A DNA stretch of 64,000 nucleotides, taken from positions 434,001 to 498,000 of the forward strand of contig OY970200.1 of the NCBI GenBank assembly GCA_963708235.1, in the 5' to 3' direction. Source of the DNA: G963708235 sp963708235 (GTDB lineage: Bacteria; Actinomycetota; Acidimicrobiia; Spongiisociales; UBA5794). The translations under genes and the position numbers were made by a program. Shown here piece by piece: positions 1 through 8,215 of the stretch. The notes beneath the pieces are model-generated. The model was given only the letters and a program-made list of their open reading frames with translations, had not been told where the DNA came from and ran no database searches. How positions within the stretch are numbered: position 1 is the stretch's first letter; each line of letters starts with the position of its first letter.

Positions 1-880
1 CGATCAGCATCACGCCGAGCAACACCAGCGTCACCGCCTCGCCGATGGTGACGGCGTTGTTGGTCAGCCGCCACGCCGCCATCCCCGATGCCGCCACGAC
101 GGTGCCGATGGTGAACAGCGAATCGACGGCGAACAGGGCGAGCTGGTTGACCCGCAGCAGCCGCATCGTTTCGACCCGGAGCCGTTCCGACTCCCCGGCG
201 ATGGCATCGCCGTATGCCCGGGCGCGGTCCATGGATTTGAGCGCCCGCAGCCCCTGGACCCCGTCGAGGAACTGGGCGGCGAGGGTGTCGGCGGTCTGCC
301 GGTATCGGGTGGTGACCGATGCGAACCGACCTTCCAGCCCGCGCAGCAGACCTGGCATGACCGGCAGGACGAGCACCAACACCACGGCGGTGGGGATGTC
401 GATGGTCGCCACGACCATCGCCAGTAGCAGCGGGGTCGCCATCCCGCCGATGAGCTGGGGAAGGAACCGTCCGGCGTAGTCGCCCACGGCGTTGACCCCC
501 TCGGTCGCCTGGGTGACGATGGCGCCGGTCCTCCGGTCGGCATCGGTGGGCCCGATCCGGACCATGGCATCGAGGGTGCGTCGCCTCAGGTCCCGTTCGA
601 CGGTGGAGGCGGTGGCCGATGCGAGCAGCGGGATGGCGGGAGCGAGCAGGGTCCGAACCCCCAGGAAGACGATCAGCCAGGTGATGGCCGGCCCCGATGG
701 TCGCTGCGTCGAGAGATCATCGACGAGCCGGCCGAGGGCGACCACCGCTCCCGCCGACATGAGGGCGCGACCCAGCCCCACCAGCACGGTCGCTCGGATG
801 GTGCGGCGTGCGGCCACCACGATCGAAGGCGGTTTCTTCGGTTCCGGGAGGATGTCGGGTGAGATGGGAGCGCTGGCCAT
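1..880 (-). CDS. ABC exporter transmembrane domain protein, 3' part outside the window
   Basis: Reading leftward from an ATG at 880, the frame stays open to the window edge (293 residues seen). It encodes an ABC type-1 exporter membrane domain: hydrophobic helices alternate with the long cytoplasmic loops typical of half-transporters, including a stretch with LRALKSMDRARAYG resembling the coupling-helix region of CydC/CydD-like and multidrug exporters. The nucleotide-binding domain, if present, lies beyond base 1, so the substrate cannot be assigned. No strong ribosome-binding site precedes the ATG. The gene starts about 50 bp from a large tandem repeat array that occupies its upstream region, so its promoter must lie in or beyond the repeats. 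Confidence 0.75.
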   Translation of the reverse strand, partial: MASAPISPDILPEPKKPPSIVVAARRTIRATVLVGLGRALMSAGAVVALGRLVDDLSTQRPSGPAITWLIVFLGVRTLLAPAIPLLASATASTVERDLRRRTLDAMVRIGPTDADRRTGAIVTQATEGVNAVGDYAGRFLPQLIGGMATPLLLAMVVATIDIPTAVVLVLVLPVMPGLLRGLEGRFASVTTRYRQTADTLAAQFLDGVQGLRALKSMDRARAYGDAIAGESERLRVETMRLLRVNQLALFAVDSLFTIGTVVAASGMAAWRLTNNAVTIGEAVTLVLLGVMLI

Positions 881-932
881 GTGTCGGACCCCGAGAGTAC
901 CCCGCCTGGGAAACTGCCCGGTAGGCCCCCTT

Positions 933-1405
933 CTGGTCGTTCTCTCCTCGGGCCCGCTTCTGGTCGTTCTCTCCTCGGCCCCCTTCTGGTCGTTCTCTCC
1001 TCGGGCCCGCTTCTGGTCGTTCTCTCCTCGGGCCCCCTTCTGGTCGTTCTCTCCTCGGGCCCGCTTCTGGTCGTTCTCTCCTCGGGCCCGCTTCTGGTCG
1101 TTCTCTCCTCGGGCCCCTTCTGGTCGTTCTCTCCTCGGGCCCGCTTCTGGTCGTTCTCTCCTCGGGCCCGCTTCTGGTCGTTCTCTCCTCGGGCCCCTTC
1201 TGGTCGTTCTCTCCTCGGGCCCGCTTCTGGTCGTTCTCTCCTCGGGCCCGCTTCTGGTCGTTCTCTCCTCGGGCCCCTTCTGGTCGTTCTCTCCTCGGGC
1301 CCGCTTCTGGTCGTTCTCTCCTCGGGCCCGCTTCTGGTCGTTCTCTCCTCGGGCCCGCTTCTGGTCGTTCTCTCCTCGGGCCCCTTCTGGCCCTCCCCTC
1401 CTCGG
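933..1405. repeat. Tandem repeat array, 17 copies of a 26/27-bp unit plus a degenerate copy
   Basis: The core CTGGTCGTTCTCTCCTCGG recurs at 933, 960, 986, 1013, 1040, 1067, 1094, 1120, 1147, 1174, 1200, 1227, 1254, 1280, 1307, 1334 and 1361, followed by a diverged copy at 1387. Units are 27 bp (ending CCCGCTT) or 26 bp (ending CCCCTT). The 26-bp form returns every 80 bp between 1094 and 1280, so there is a higher-order 27+27+26 period. Copies are nearly identical, so the array is probably recent or homogenised. Open frames run through it on both strands, but they only reflect the repeat being free of stops; I do not call a protein. Confidence 0.95.
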
Positions 1406-1612
1406 GAGGAGGGGTGGCTGCGGACGCTTGCGGACGCAGACGGGGCGGAGCGCGACCTCGATGTCCGCCTCGCCCGCAGTGTCTCCGACGGGCACGAACG
1501 GCGCCACGGACCCCCCCGAACGCGCAGGCCCGTCCGCGGCAGGTCAACCCTGAGGGACAACGAGCTCGCGCCCCTCCCCACCAACTGGAGAAGCGTGCGG
1601 GGAGGCCAAGCG
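1387..1612. repeat. Dispersed repeat, copy A (diverged)
   Basis: Starting with a near-palindrome (arms CCCCTCCTC / GAGGAGGGG) and the doubled TGCGGACGC motif, this stretch matches in the same order the repeat at about 33136-33345: GCGGACGCAGACGGGGCGG, a TCCGCCTCGCC block, and a block resembling CAGGTCGACCTCAGGGA followed by AGCTCGCGCCCC. Similarity is clear but interrupted, so this copy is older than the two near-identical copies around 31.2-33.4 kb. It directly abuts the 26/27-bp array; the last degenerate array unit is also the first part of this repeat. Apart from the array and this repeat I see no gene between 881 and 1715. Confidence 0.7.
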
Positions 1613-1715
1613 AACAACGCCGCCAGCCGCGCTGCGGTGTGTTTGTATGTCGGCTCAGCGGTGCCCTGAGACGTCAGCCGAGGTGGCGGTCGGGGCGATC
1701 TCGAAGGAGGCGCAG

Positions 1716-2567
1716 GTGCCACGCCCGTTTCAACAGGTCAACGTTTTCGGAGCCGGCAAGGTCGATGGCAATCCCTTGGCGGTGGTGGTCGACTCGGAGG
1801 GGTTGAGCACCGACGAGATGCTGGCATTCACGCGCTGGATGAATCTCTCCGAGACCGCCTTTCTGCTTCCCCCGACGCAGCCGGGCGCCGACTATCGGGT
1901 CCGGATCTTCACGTTGGTCGGCGAGCTGCCGTTCGCCGGACATCCCACCCTTGGTTCCTGCCATGTGTGGCTGTCGACCCTGGGTCGGGATCATGCGGGC
2001 GGCACGGTCGTCCAGGAATGTGGCGCAGGTCTGGTGCCGATCCGTCGCAGCGATCCCGGTCTGGCGTTTGCGGCACCGCCGCTGCTGCGCGAGGGACCCG
2101 TCGACCCCGGCTATCTCGACGGCGTGCTGGCGATCCTCGGGGTCACCGCCGACGAGGTGGTCGACTCACAATGGGTGGACAACGGCCCGGGCTGGGTCGG
2201 AGTGCTTCTCCGGGACGCCGAGGCGGTGCTTGCGGTGCAGCCCGATGTCGGCCGGCACCAGGGTGACGACCGCTTCGACATCGGCATCGTCGGCGCCTAC
2301 CCGCCGGGTTCCGAATGCGCCTTCGAGGTCCGTGCGCTGTTCACCGAGGACGGGGGAGGTATGCGCGAAGACCCGGTGACCGGCAGCCTCAATGCCTCGC
2401 TGGGGCAGTGGCTGTTTGGCGCCGGGTACGCCACCGCACCCTATGTCGCCGCTCAGGGGACGCGACTGGGCAGATCGGGCCGGGCCCACATCGATCAGGA
2501 CACCGAAGGACAGGTGTGGGTCGGCGGCGCCACCGTCACGCTCATCTCGGGCGAGGTCGATCTCTGA
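1716..2567 (+). CDS. PhzF family isomerase/epimerase-like protein
   Basis: 283 residues from a GTG preceded by a strong GAAGGAGG five bases upstream; an in-frame ATG further up (1647) lacks a comparable site. The protein has the PhzF (phenazine biosynthesis-like) fold signatures: the catalytic-type Glu in NLSETAF (about residue 46, equivalent to Glu45 of PhzF), the ELPFAGHPTLGS block, and the C-terminal DPVTGSLNASL motif. PhzF itself isomerises trans-2,3-dihydro-3-hydroxyanthranilate. Most family members have unknown substrates and there are no phenazine genes nearby, so only the family is assigned. It stands alone between repeats and a convergently oriented tube-protein gene. Confidence 0.88.
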   Translation: MPRPFQQVNVFGAGKVDGNPLAVVVDSEGLSTDEMLAFTRWMNLSETAFLLPPTQPGADYRVRIFTLVGELPFAGHPTLGSCHVWLSTLGRDHAGGTVVQECGAGLVPIRRSDPGLAFAAPPLLREGPVDPGYLDGVLAILGVTADEVVDSQWVDNGPGWVGVLLRDAEAVLAVQPDVGRHQGDDRFDIGIVGAYPPGSECAFEVRALFTEDGGGMREDPVTGSLNASLGQWLFGAGYATAPYVAAQGTRLGRSGRAHIDQDTEGQVWVGGATVTLISGEVDL

Positions 2568-2583
2568 ATCCACCCCGACACCC

Positions 2584-3084
2584 CTAGCGGGTGACGGCGA
2601 CCGAATCCTCGAACTCGACGGAGTTGACCTCATCGGTGTAGGCGACGGTCGGCGCCGTGATCTCCACCCACTCGAAGATCGGGCGGGGGTTGTTCGCCGG
2701 GTCGTGGACGTCGGGGCTGGTCGTGGCAACCGCCGAGATCCGGGCGTTCGAGAGTTGGATGCTGAACCGGTGCCGGGTCTCACCCGAATCGGGGTTGGTG
2801 TCGAACAGCTTGATCGTGCCGTCGAGAACCTGGTTCATGACCAATGCCCGGTACAGCAACGGTGTGGTGCGGTCGGTCGGCTTGCGGATACGAACCGGGT
2901 CGATGGTGCGTCGCCCGGCGCGCGCCGACCCCGCCTCCTTTGCGGCCTGCCGCGACCCGAAATGCAGCTCATAGCCCTCGATGTGATCTGCGGACACATC
3001 GACCCCACCCATCGTTGAATTGGAGACGTCGCCGGTCAGGGCGCTCCCGTTGATCGTGAACTCGCAATAGAACAGCTGAGCCAT
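2584..3084 (-). CDS. Hcp-like tube protein, orphan
   Basis: 166 residues from an ATG with GGGAGG seven bases upstream. The sequence looks like the Hcp family (hexameric ring protein of type VI secretion tubes). It has an N-terminal strand MAQLFYCEFTINGSALTG, a central K/R-x-x-D-x-x-x-P block (RKPTDRTTPLLYRAL), an acidic IKLFDTNPDSGETRHRF hairpin, a SIQLSNARISAV strand and a late EWVEITAPTVAYTDEV strand. No sheath, baseplate or ClpV-type gene lies in the window, so it is an orphan here. Diderm T6SS is not expected in actinobacteria, so a role with an extracellular contractile injection system or as a stand-alone Hcp-fold protein is more likely. Family call is by eye. Confidence 0.62.
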   Translation of the reverse strand: MAQLFYCEFTINGSALTGDVSNSTMGGVDVSADHIEGYELHFGSRQAAKEAGSARAGRRTIDPVRIRKPTDRTTPLLYRALVMNQVLDGTIKLFDTNPDSGETRHRFSIQLSNARISAVATTSPDVHDPANNPRPIFEWVEITAPTVAYTDEVNSVEFEDSVAVTR

Positions 3085-3247
3085 CGTCGTTCCTCCCTCG
3101 TCGAATCCCACATCGAGGATGCTCCCGGTGCGAAACCTACCCGAGGGAGGTATCCGCTGTGGATCGCCGGGAAGGCCGTCTTCCGCCGTCTGCGCACCGG
3201 GCGCGCTCCTGGTGGACCGAACTCATCATGTAGAGCGAAGAAACATC

Positions 3248-3276
3248 TTGTACTCTCGGTAGACATCAATTACAAT
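3248..3276 (+). promoter_or_regulatory. Sigma70-type promoter giving a leaderless HNH transcript
   Basis: TTGTAC (3248-3253) and TACAAT (3271-3276) are 17 bp apart. The predicted start point falls about seven bases after the -10, essentially on the ATG at 3284. No Shine-Dalgarno precedes that ATG, which fits leaderless initiation, common in actinobacteria. Confidence 0.6.
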
Positions 3277-3283
3277 CGAACAC

Positions 3284-4558
3284 ATGTTCGCTTCAGGTTT
3301 CTTCGACAACGAAGACCGGTTGATGTCACGGTCGATGCGGTTGGCCTATGCCGATGTCGACGATGCGCGATCCGACCTGGTTCGCATCGAGGGCCAGATC
3401 GCCGAACTCCGTGCCGAACAGATCCGGATCCTGGCGTGGCTCGACGCCCGCAAGGTGGCTCGGGTCGAAAAGGCGCGGTCGATGGAAGAATGGACGGCGG
3501 CGACCCTCGACGTGACCCCGGCGACTGCCCGTGATCTCGTGTCCGTCGCCCGCAGCGAAGACGAGGTCCCTGCGGTGCGGGACGATCTCAGCAGCGGGGC
3601 CATCACGTTCGACCGGGCCGTGGCGACCGGTGCGCTGGTGGCGGCGGGCGGAACCGAACACGACGTCGCCGAGAGTCGCGATCGCGATCTCGTCGGCGTT
3701 CGCCGCCGTACCGCCCAGTTGAAGCGGGTCACCCGTGTCGACGAGGAAGAGCTGATGCGGCAGCGTCACCTGTCGATCACTCCCACCCTGGGCAACACCG
3801 CCTGGAAGATCAGCGGAATCGCTCCCGGATATGAAGGTCACGTCATTGCCAAGGCCCTCGAGCAGGTAGCGGAGGGATTCCCGTCCAACCGGGCGGGCGG
3901 AAGCGAGCAGAGCCGTTCACAGCGGATGCTCGATGCGCTCACCGCACTCTCCCAGGATGCCCTCGACGGACTGAACGCGGTCGATCTCGTCGATCCCGTC
4001 GACGACGATGATGACGACGACGGTCATCCGATACCGTCGACCGATCCGGGTACCCCGATCCGGTTGGTCGGGTCATCGGTGACGGTGTTCCTCGATGGGG
4101 ACCGGGCCGCACAGAGTGCCGGGGAGCTCGGTGGGGAGATCGCCGCCGGCCCGCGCATCGGCCCTGACACCTTGGACCGCATTCTGTGCGGTGGAACGAT
4201 CGGTCTGGTGGTGCTGGACCGGAACGGCAAACCGGTGGTTTCGACCCCCAGGTCCCGCCGCATCCCACCGGCGATCCGGGATTTCGTACTTCGTCGCGAC
4301 GGCGGATGTGTGATGGAAGGGTGTCGAAGTCGGTATCGGCTCGAACCTCACCACATCCTGCGCTACGCCGATGGTGGCACGCACCATGTCGACAATCTGG
4401 TGACGCTGTGCTGGCATCACCATCACGTCGTGGTTCACCGCTCCGGTGAGCGAATCGATCCCGACAGTCCGCCGCACCGTCGAAGATTCCTCCGCCCCGG
4501 CGAACGACGCGCCCTCATCGAGGCCGAACGGATCGCCATGGCCCGGGACATCGAGTGA
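3284..4558 (+). CDS. DUF222 / HNH endonuclease domain protein (13E12 family)
   Basis: 424 residues. The N-terminal half is the helical DUF222 region, with an early coiled-coil-like segment containing IAELRAEQIRILAWLDARK. An Asp-rich linker (DDDDDDDG, around residue 245) follows. The C-terminus is an HNH nuclease: RDFVLRRDGGCVMEGC, then RLEPHHILRYADGGTHHVDNL and TLCWHHHHVVVH, giving the zinc-binding cysteines and the His-Asn-His core. These proteins are abundant and multicopy in actinobacteria (REP13E12 in mycobacteria) and probably mobile or defence-related; the specific role is unknown. The start is chosen because a good promoter ends seven bases before this ATG. A short T-tailed hairpin follows the stop. 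Confidence 0.9.
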   Translation: MFASGFFDNEDRLMSRSMRLAYADVDDARSDLVRIEGQIAELRAEQIRILAWLDARKVARVEKARSMEEWTAATLDVTPATARDLVSVARSEDEVPAVRDDLSSGAITFDRAVATGALVAAGGTEHDVAESRDRDLVGVRRRTAQLKRVTRVDEEELMRQRHLSITPTLGNTAWKISGIAPGYEGHVIAKALEQVAEGFPSNRAGGSEQSRSQRMLDALTALSQDALDGLNAVDLVDPVDDDDDDDGHPIPSTDPGTPIRLVGSSVTVFLDGDRAAQSAGELGGEIAAGPRIGPDTLDRILCGGTIGLVVLDRNGKPVVSTPRSRRIPPAIRDFVLRRDGGCVMEGCRSRYRLEPHHILRYADGGTHHVDNLVTLCWHHHHVVVHRSGERIDPDSPPHRRRFLRPGERRALIEAERIAMARDIE

Positions 4559-4563
4559 GGAAC

Positions 4564-4583
4564 GGACCTCTTGGTCCCCTTTT
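4564..4583 (+). terminator. Small intrinsic terminator-like hairpin after the HNH gene
   Basis: GGACC-TCTT-GGTCC (4564-4577) is followed by CCTTTT. The stem is only 5 bp but perfect, sits six bases after the TGA, and lies between two convergent genes. Confidence 0.45.
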
Positions 4584-4609
4584 CCTCACTCAGGCTCAGA
4601 CCGGCAGCC

Positions 4610-5974
4610 TCAGATCAGGCTCTTGGCGGTGCTGTACTTCTTGGTCTCCATGGCCGACGAGAAGGTGTCCCACTTGACCTTGGTTTTCCGATCGAAGGTG
4701 TCGATCAACTCGGTGTACTTCCCAGCGAAGTACGCCTGCTGGACGGTGGCGTTTCCGACCCGCGTGGCGAGTTTTTCCATGACCTCGTGGTCGTTCGGAT
4801 AGTTGCCGCGGATGATCCCGAGGGGTTCGGTGACCTTGCGGGTGAACAACTCGGTCAACCCCTCGTCGATGGTGGACACCCCGGCCAGCTTGTACTGGCT
4901 GATCAGCGAGTCGCGCAGCGTGGGGTCGGCGTATTTGTGCATCCCCTCGTGGAGCACGGTGCCGGCGTTTCCCCAGTTCTTGTTGACCCAGATGTGGCGT
5001 TTGGGCAGGTTGACATCGACAAAAGCGTTGCAGACGCTGGAGTCGGTGTAGCCGAACGGTCCCCATTGCCGGAAGAAGGCGTCGTCCCAGTCCTTGCCCC
5101 CGACCACCGACACCTCCCCTTCGACCCTGCGGCCCTTGGTCACGGCATCCAACCCCAGGTCCTGCATGTAGCCCTGGATGTGCTGGTCCGCCACGGGTGC
5201 CTTCATGTGCTCGGTCCAGCCCGGGGTGGCTTCGCTCAGGTCCTTGTCCGGCTGGTTGTAGACCCGCAGGGCGGGGAGCAGCGCCAGATAGACGTCCTTC
5301 TTCAGCGTCAGGCGGGCCGTGTTCATCAACGTGGTGTCCTGGGAGACCGTATCCCGTTCGTCCTGGGTGGCCTTCTCGATAAAGGGCCGGACATCGTCGA
5401 TGGTCGTTGCGGTGGCCCCGTAGTCCTCGATGAACCGGGTGATCCTCGCCTTGAACGACATCCCCTGGCGGGTGTAGACCTTCATCATCGAGGCGACGTC
5501 GGCCCCGGCGGGATCGAGCCGGAAGGTCCCGGTGCGGATGTAGGCGTCGAGACCGTCGACCTTGTCGACCATCTTGTACCAGACGGTGTCTTTGGGGTTC
5601 TCCCGGTACTCCGACGGCTCCGGCGCCTCGTCGGTCTCCAGACGTGACGTGAACGGCTTGTTGTCGTGGATGGCGACATGTGAGTCCGGCGCAAACTCCT
5701 TGCCGGACCTCCCGTGCACCAGCGAGTCCCGGTCGGTTGGCCGGATCCGCGGCTTGGTCTTGGTGGTGATCACCGCATCGACCGGTTTGCGCTGGACGGC
5801 GACATGCGACGAGACCGCCCGATTGCCGGCGGCGTGCAGCCCGGGAACCGATGGCGGCAGCCGATCCACGCCACCGCGCCGTACGGCCGAGCGACCGGTC
5901 CCGGTGGCGCTCTGGTCGGATCGTTGCGTCGACGTGACCCGACGCGACAGCGACATTCTCGAACGGTGCGACAT
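4610..5974 (-). CDS. HExxH zinc metallopeptidase, candidate injection-system cargo/toxin
   Basis: 454 residues from an ATG with GGAGG seven bases upstream (a GTG 24 bp earlier is less well placed). The C-terminal part carries HEGMH (about 342-346) followed about 25 residues later by IDEGLTELF with two candidate glutamate ligands (about 371 and 375): a gluzincin-type metalloprotease pattern. The N-terminus is basic and Ser/Arg-rich and contains PGLHAAGNRAVSSHVAVQRK (about 44-63). This resembles the LQRxAGNxAV...QRK leader common in actinobacterial DUF4157-type and extracellular contractile injection system cargo proteins. No signal peptide is visible. With an Hcp-like gene 1.5 kb away, delivery by a contractile apparatus is plausible but inferred. 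The exact peptidase family is unassigned. Confidence 0.6.
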   Translation of the reverse strand: MSHRSRMSLSRRVTSTQRSDQSATGTGRSAVRRGGVDRLPPSVPGLHAAGNRAVSSHVAVQRKPVDAVITTKTKPRIRPTDRDSLVHGRSGKEFAPDSHVAIHDNKPFTSRLETDEAPEPSEYRENPKDTVWYKMVDKVDGLDAYIRTGTFRLDPAGADVASMMKVYTRQGMSFKARITRFIEDYGATATTIDDVRPFIEKATQDERDTVSQDTTLMNTARLTLKKDVYLALLPALRVYNQPDKDLSEATPGWTEHMKAPVADQHIQGYMQDLGLDAVTKGRRVEGEVSVVGGKDWDDAFFRQWGPFGYTDSSVCNAFVDVNLPKRHIWVNKNWGNAGTVLHEGMHKYADPTLRDSLISQYKLAGVSTIDEGLTELFTRKVTEPLGIIRGNYPNDHEVMEKLATRVGNATVQQAYFAGKYTELIDTFDRKTKVKWDTFSSAMETKKYSTAKSLI

Positions 5975-6102
5975 CCTCGAACCTCCGGAAGGAGACACTC
6001 GCCCTCGACCCTACCGAGCAGGTTCAGCCGGCCGCCCTCGTTCGGGCCATGCTGCCCCGAAGTCTGCCCGAACCGACACCTGTGCCCAGTTGGCGAGCTC
6101 GG

Positions 6103-6813
6103 TCAATCTGTGAAGTAGCACGTGGCTGTGATCAGGGTCCCGTCCGTACCCGAGAGCACGAGCCGGTCGAGTCCCTGAAACTCCGACGGGAGGCTGACGA
6201 GCTCCTCGAGGGTCACGCCCCCACATCCTTGGAGATCGAGCGCGGCGTCGGGAATCAGGATGAAGCCATCCTCGGTGACGACCCGCTCGGGAGAACTCTC
6301 GACGATACGCCGGGTGGGCAATGCAAGACGGTCGTAGTCGGTCTCAGCCACCTGGACTGGAGTCTCATTGTCGAGTTCCTCATCCGTCAGGCTGTCGGGC
6401 ATCACGATGCGCAGAGCTTCGCTGGTGCCGGTTGCGTCGACGGTGGCGATTGCATGGCACGCAAGGCGGGAGGTGGCCGATGGGGGGTCGGGGGTGAGGA
6501 GGTCGCAGGCGTGACCGATCTCGGTGTAGGCCCGAACCGCGAACGTGGTGCCGTCGTCGAGCACGAGGGTCGCCGGCCCCACGGTGATGACCGGACCGCG
6601 CATCACGATTCGGAAGTCGGCGTCTCGTCTCACCTCGACCACGCGGCCAAACACCGTGGTCGACGCAATCGCGGCATCCGTTGTCGGAGGTGCCGTTGAG
6701 GATCCGCCAGTGGTGTCCGGAACCTCGATGGCGGTCGACCCGGTGCAGCCCATGAGAACGAGCGAGATCGCCACCATCCCCACCATCGACGATGTCAACC
6801 CGGTGTACCGCAT
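6103..6813 (-). CDS. Putative lipoprotein of unknown function
   Basis: 236 residues. A short basic N-terminus, a hydrophobic stretch and LVLMGC (Cys about 23) form a convincing lipobox, followed by a Thr/Ser/Pro-rich linker (TTGGSSTAPPTTDA). The mature part contains an early beta-rich segment (VFGRVVEVRRDADFRIVM, then TLVLDDGTTFAV) and two later cysteines (GCGGVT and TATCYFTD) that could pair in the exported protein. No enzyme motif is seen. It is a single gene with spaces of over 100 bp on both sides. Expected to be anchored to the outer face of the membrane. Confidence 0.65.
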   Translation of the reverse strand: MRYTGLTSSMVGMVAISLVLMGCTGSTAIEVPDTTGGSSTAPPTTDAAIASTTVFGRVVEVRRDADFRIVMRGPVITVGPATLVLDDGTTFAVRAYTEIGHACDLLTPDPPSATSRLACHAIATVDATGTSEALRIVMPDSLTDEELDNETPVQVAETDYDRLALPTRRIVESSPERVVTEDGFILIPDAALDLQGCGGVTLEELVSLPSEFQGLDRLVLSGTDGTLITATCYFTD

Positions 6814-6934
6814 CGACGCACGCTATCCGATTCGCCGGCGACGGCGTGGAGCAACGTCCCGATGCTCACCGAGCGTCCCGCTCAACCGGGGCCATATCGG
6901 CCGTTCAAACAGGGCTCCACCGGACGCCTCTCTG

Positions 6935-7378
6935 TCAGTGCCAGTCGCTGATGCTGACGTCGTTCGGAGCGGGACGGCCGCGGCCGGTCTCGACCAGTTC
7001 CTTGAGGCTCATCAGGAATGTCGCCCACTTGGTGCTGCAGTGGTGCATGAACTCGCCGGGCTCCTGCCAGCCCTCATGGGAGAACAGGACGATGGTGTAT
7101 TCGTTGCGCTGGTCGAGTCGCCAGACGATCTCGGTCCCGATCCACTCGTCGGGACCGGCGACGACCTGCCACCGGATGTGGCCGGACGGATCGAGCTCGA
7201 GGATCTCCATGTCGAAGCCGCCGACCTCGCCGAACCGGAAGGCCAGCTCGCCGCCGACCTCGCTCTTGCCGATGGTGTCGGTGGTCCACCATTCGGCGAG
7301 ACCTTCCGGCGTCGCCACGGCCTGATACACCTCGTCGAGCGGGGCCACGACGCCGATGCGGTGAAGGATTTCAACCAT
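6935..7378 (-). CDS. SRPBCC (AHSA1-type) protein, third gene of the operon
   Basis: 147 residues beginning MVEILHRIGVVAPLDEVYQA, the usual start of Aha1/START-like proteins, with the typical EGLAEWWTTDTIG and GGELAFRFGE segments and a final helix region WATFLMSLKELVETG. This fold forms a hydrophobic cavity; its ligand here is unknown. The ATG overlaps the end of the ArsR gene by 8 bp, so the two are translationally coupled. In actinobacteria, ArsR-SRPBCC pairs are common, the regulator controlling its own operon. Confidence 0.82.
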   Translation of the reverse strand: MVEILHRIGVVAPLDEVYQAVATPEGLAEWWTTDTIGKSEVGGELAFRFGEVGGFDMEILELDPSGHIRWQVVAGPDEWIGTEIVWRLDQRNEYTIVLFSHEGWQEPGEFMHHCSTKWATFLMSLKELVETGRGRPAPNDVSISDWH

Positions 7379-7736
7379 TGGGTTCTCCCGGGGTGTTTGT
7401 GGTGCTGCGATTGCGTTCGATCGTCTCGGCGATCTGCTTGATTCGGCGGAGACGGGCATCCCAGGCGGCGCCCACCGAGGACAACTGGGCGACGGCACGG
7501 GCGAGTTGGGTCTCGTCGATCTGGTAGTGACGTTCCCGGCCGATCGGTGCGCCATGGACCAGACCGACCCGGTCCAGCACCGCCAGGTGTTTGGACACGG
7601 CCTGGCGGGTGACCGGCAGCCTTTCGCTGAGCGAGGTGGCGGTGCCGGTGCCGTCGGTCACCAGGAGGTCGATCATGGACCGGCGGGTGGGGTCGCCGAT
7701 CGCCGACCAGAGTTCGTTGTCGATGGCGGTGCTCAC
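7371..7736 (-). CDS. ArsR family winged-helix regulator
   Basis: 121 residues from a GTG that overlaps the preceding stop (GTGA). It has the ArsR wHTH: LWSAIGDPTRRSMIDLLV, then the recognition-helix region RLPVTRQAVSKHLAVLDRVG and a wing with GRERHYQID. No cysteine metal-binding motif is present in the recognition helix, so this is the non-metal, SRPBCC-associated type. It lies between two SRPBCC genes, overlapping both. The palindrome upstream of the operon (8216-8233) is a likely operator, suggesting autoregulation. Confidence 0.88.
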   Translation of the reverse strand: MSTAIDNELWSAIGDPTRRSMIDLLVTDGTGTATSLSERLPVTRQAVSKHLAVLDRVGLVHGAPIGRERHYQIDETQLARAVAQLSSVGAAWDARLRRIKQIAETIERNRSTTNTPGEPNG

Positions 7737-8191
7737 GAGGCCGCAACCAGCCGGGCCACGTAGGCGCCGAGTCGCGGCATGAAGAAGTCCCAGCCGTTCT
7801 CGTGGTCGCGGTACTGCTCCTCGAGGACGGCGATCTCCCAGCCCATCTCGCGGAACCCGGTCTCGGTCATCCGGATGTGGGTTCCGCCGTCGGCCGGGGT
7901 CAGCTCGAACGTGACCAGCAGCGAATTCCCGACCCGGGTCTGGTCCGGGAAGCACCAGCGGAAAGAGAAGCGCCTCGGAGGGTCGACCTCGACCACGGCG
8001 AGGGCCACGCTCGTCGTGTCCCCCGTCGTCTCGTCACGCCACACCAGCTCCCCGGCGCCGCCCACCACCGGCTCGAACCGGGCATCATCCGGCCACCACT
8101 CCCGAATGTGCTCGGGGCGGCTGACCACCTCGAACGCCACCTCCGGAGAAGCGTCGACATGGATATCCCGCTCGATCGTTCCGTACTCCAT
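7733..8191 (-). CDS. SRPBCC (AHSA1-type) protein, first gene of the operon
   Basis: 152 residues from an ATG preceded by AAAGGA. It starts MEYGTIERDIHVDASPEVAF and includes EHIREWWPDDARF, WRCFPD-like core strands and the closing helix WDFFMPRLGAYVARL, all typical of AHSA1/START-like proteins. It shares the fold but not close identity with the third gene of the operon, so this is not a recent duplication. Its stop overlaps the ArsR start by 4 bp. Confidence 0.84.
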   Translation of the reverse strand: MEYGTIERDIHVDASPEVAFEVVSRPEHIREWWPDDARFEPVVGGAGELVWRDETTGDTTSVALAVVEVDPPRRFSFRWCFPDQTRVGNSLLVTFELTPADGGTHIRMTETGFREMGWEIAVLEEQYRDHENGWDFFMPRLGAYVARLVAAS

Positions 8192-8215
8192 TCGTACCCC
8201 GTCCTTTCGCAACCG

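Noticed and set aside
933..1405. Possible CRISPR array
   Set aside because: Units are contiguous 26/27-bp repeats with no unique spacers, and no cas genes are present.
492..1722. Long open frames on both strands across the repeat array
   Set aside because: The array unit contains no stop codon, so open frames are a by-product; the predicted proteins are low-complexity copies of the repeat.
2584..3084. Full type VI secretion system
   Set aside because: Only an Hcp-like protein is present; no VipA/B, VgrG, ClpV or membrane complex genes are in the window.
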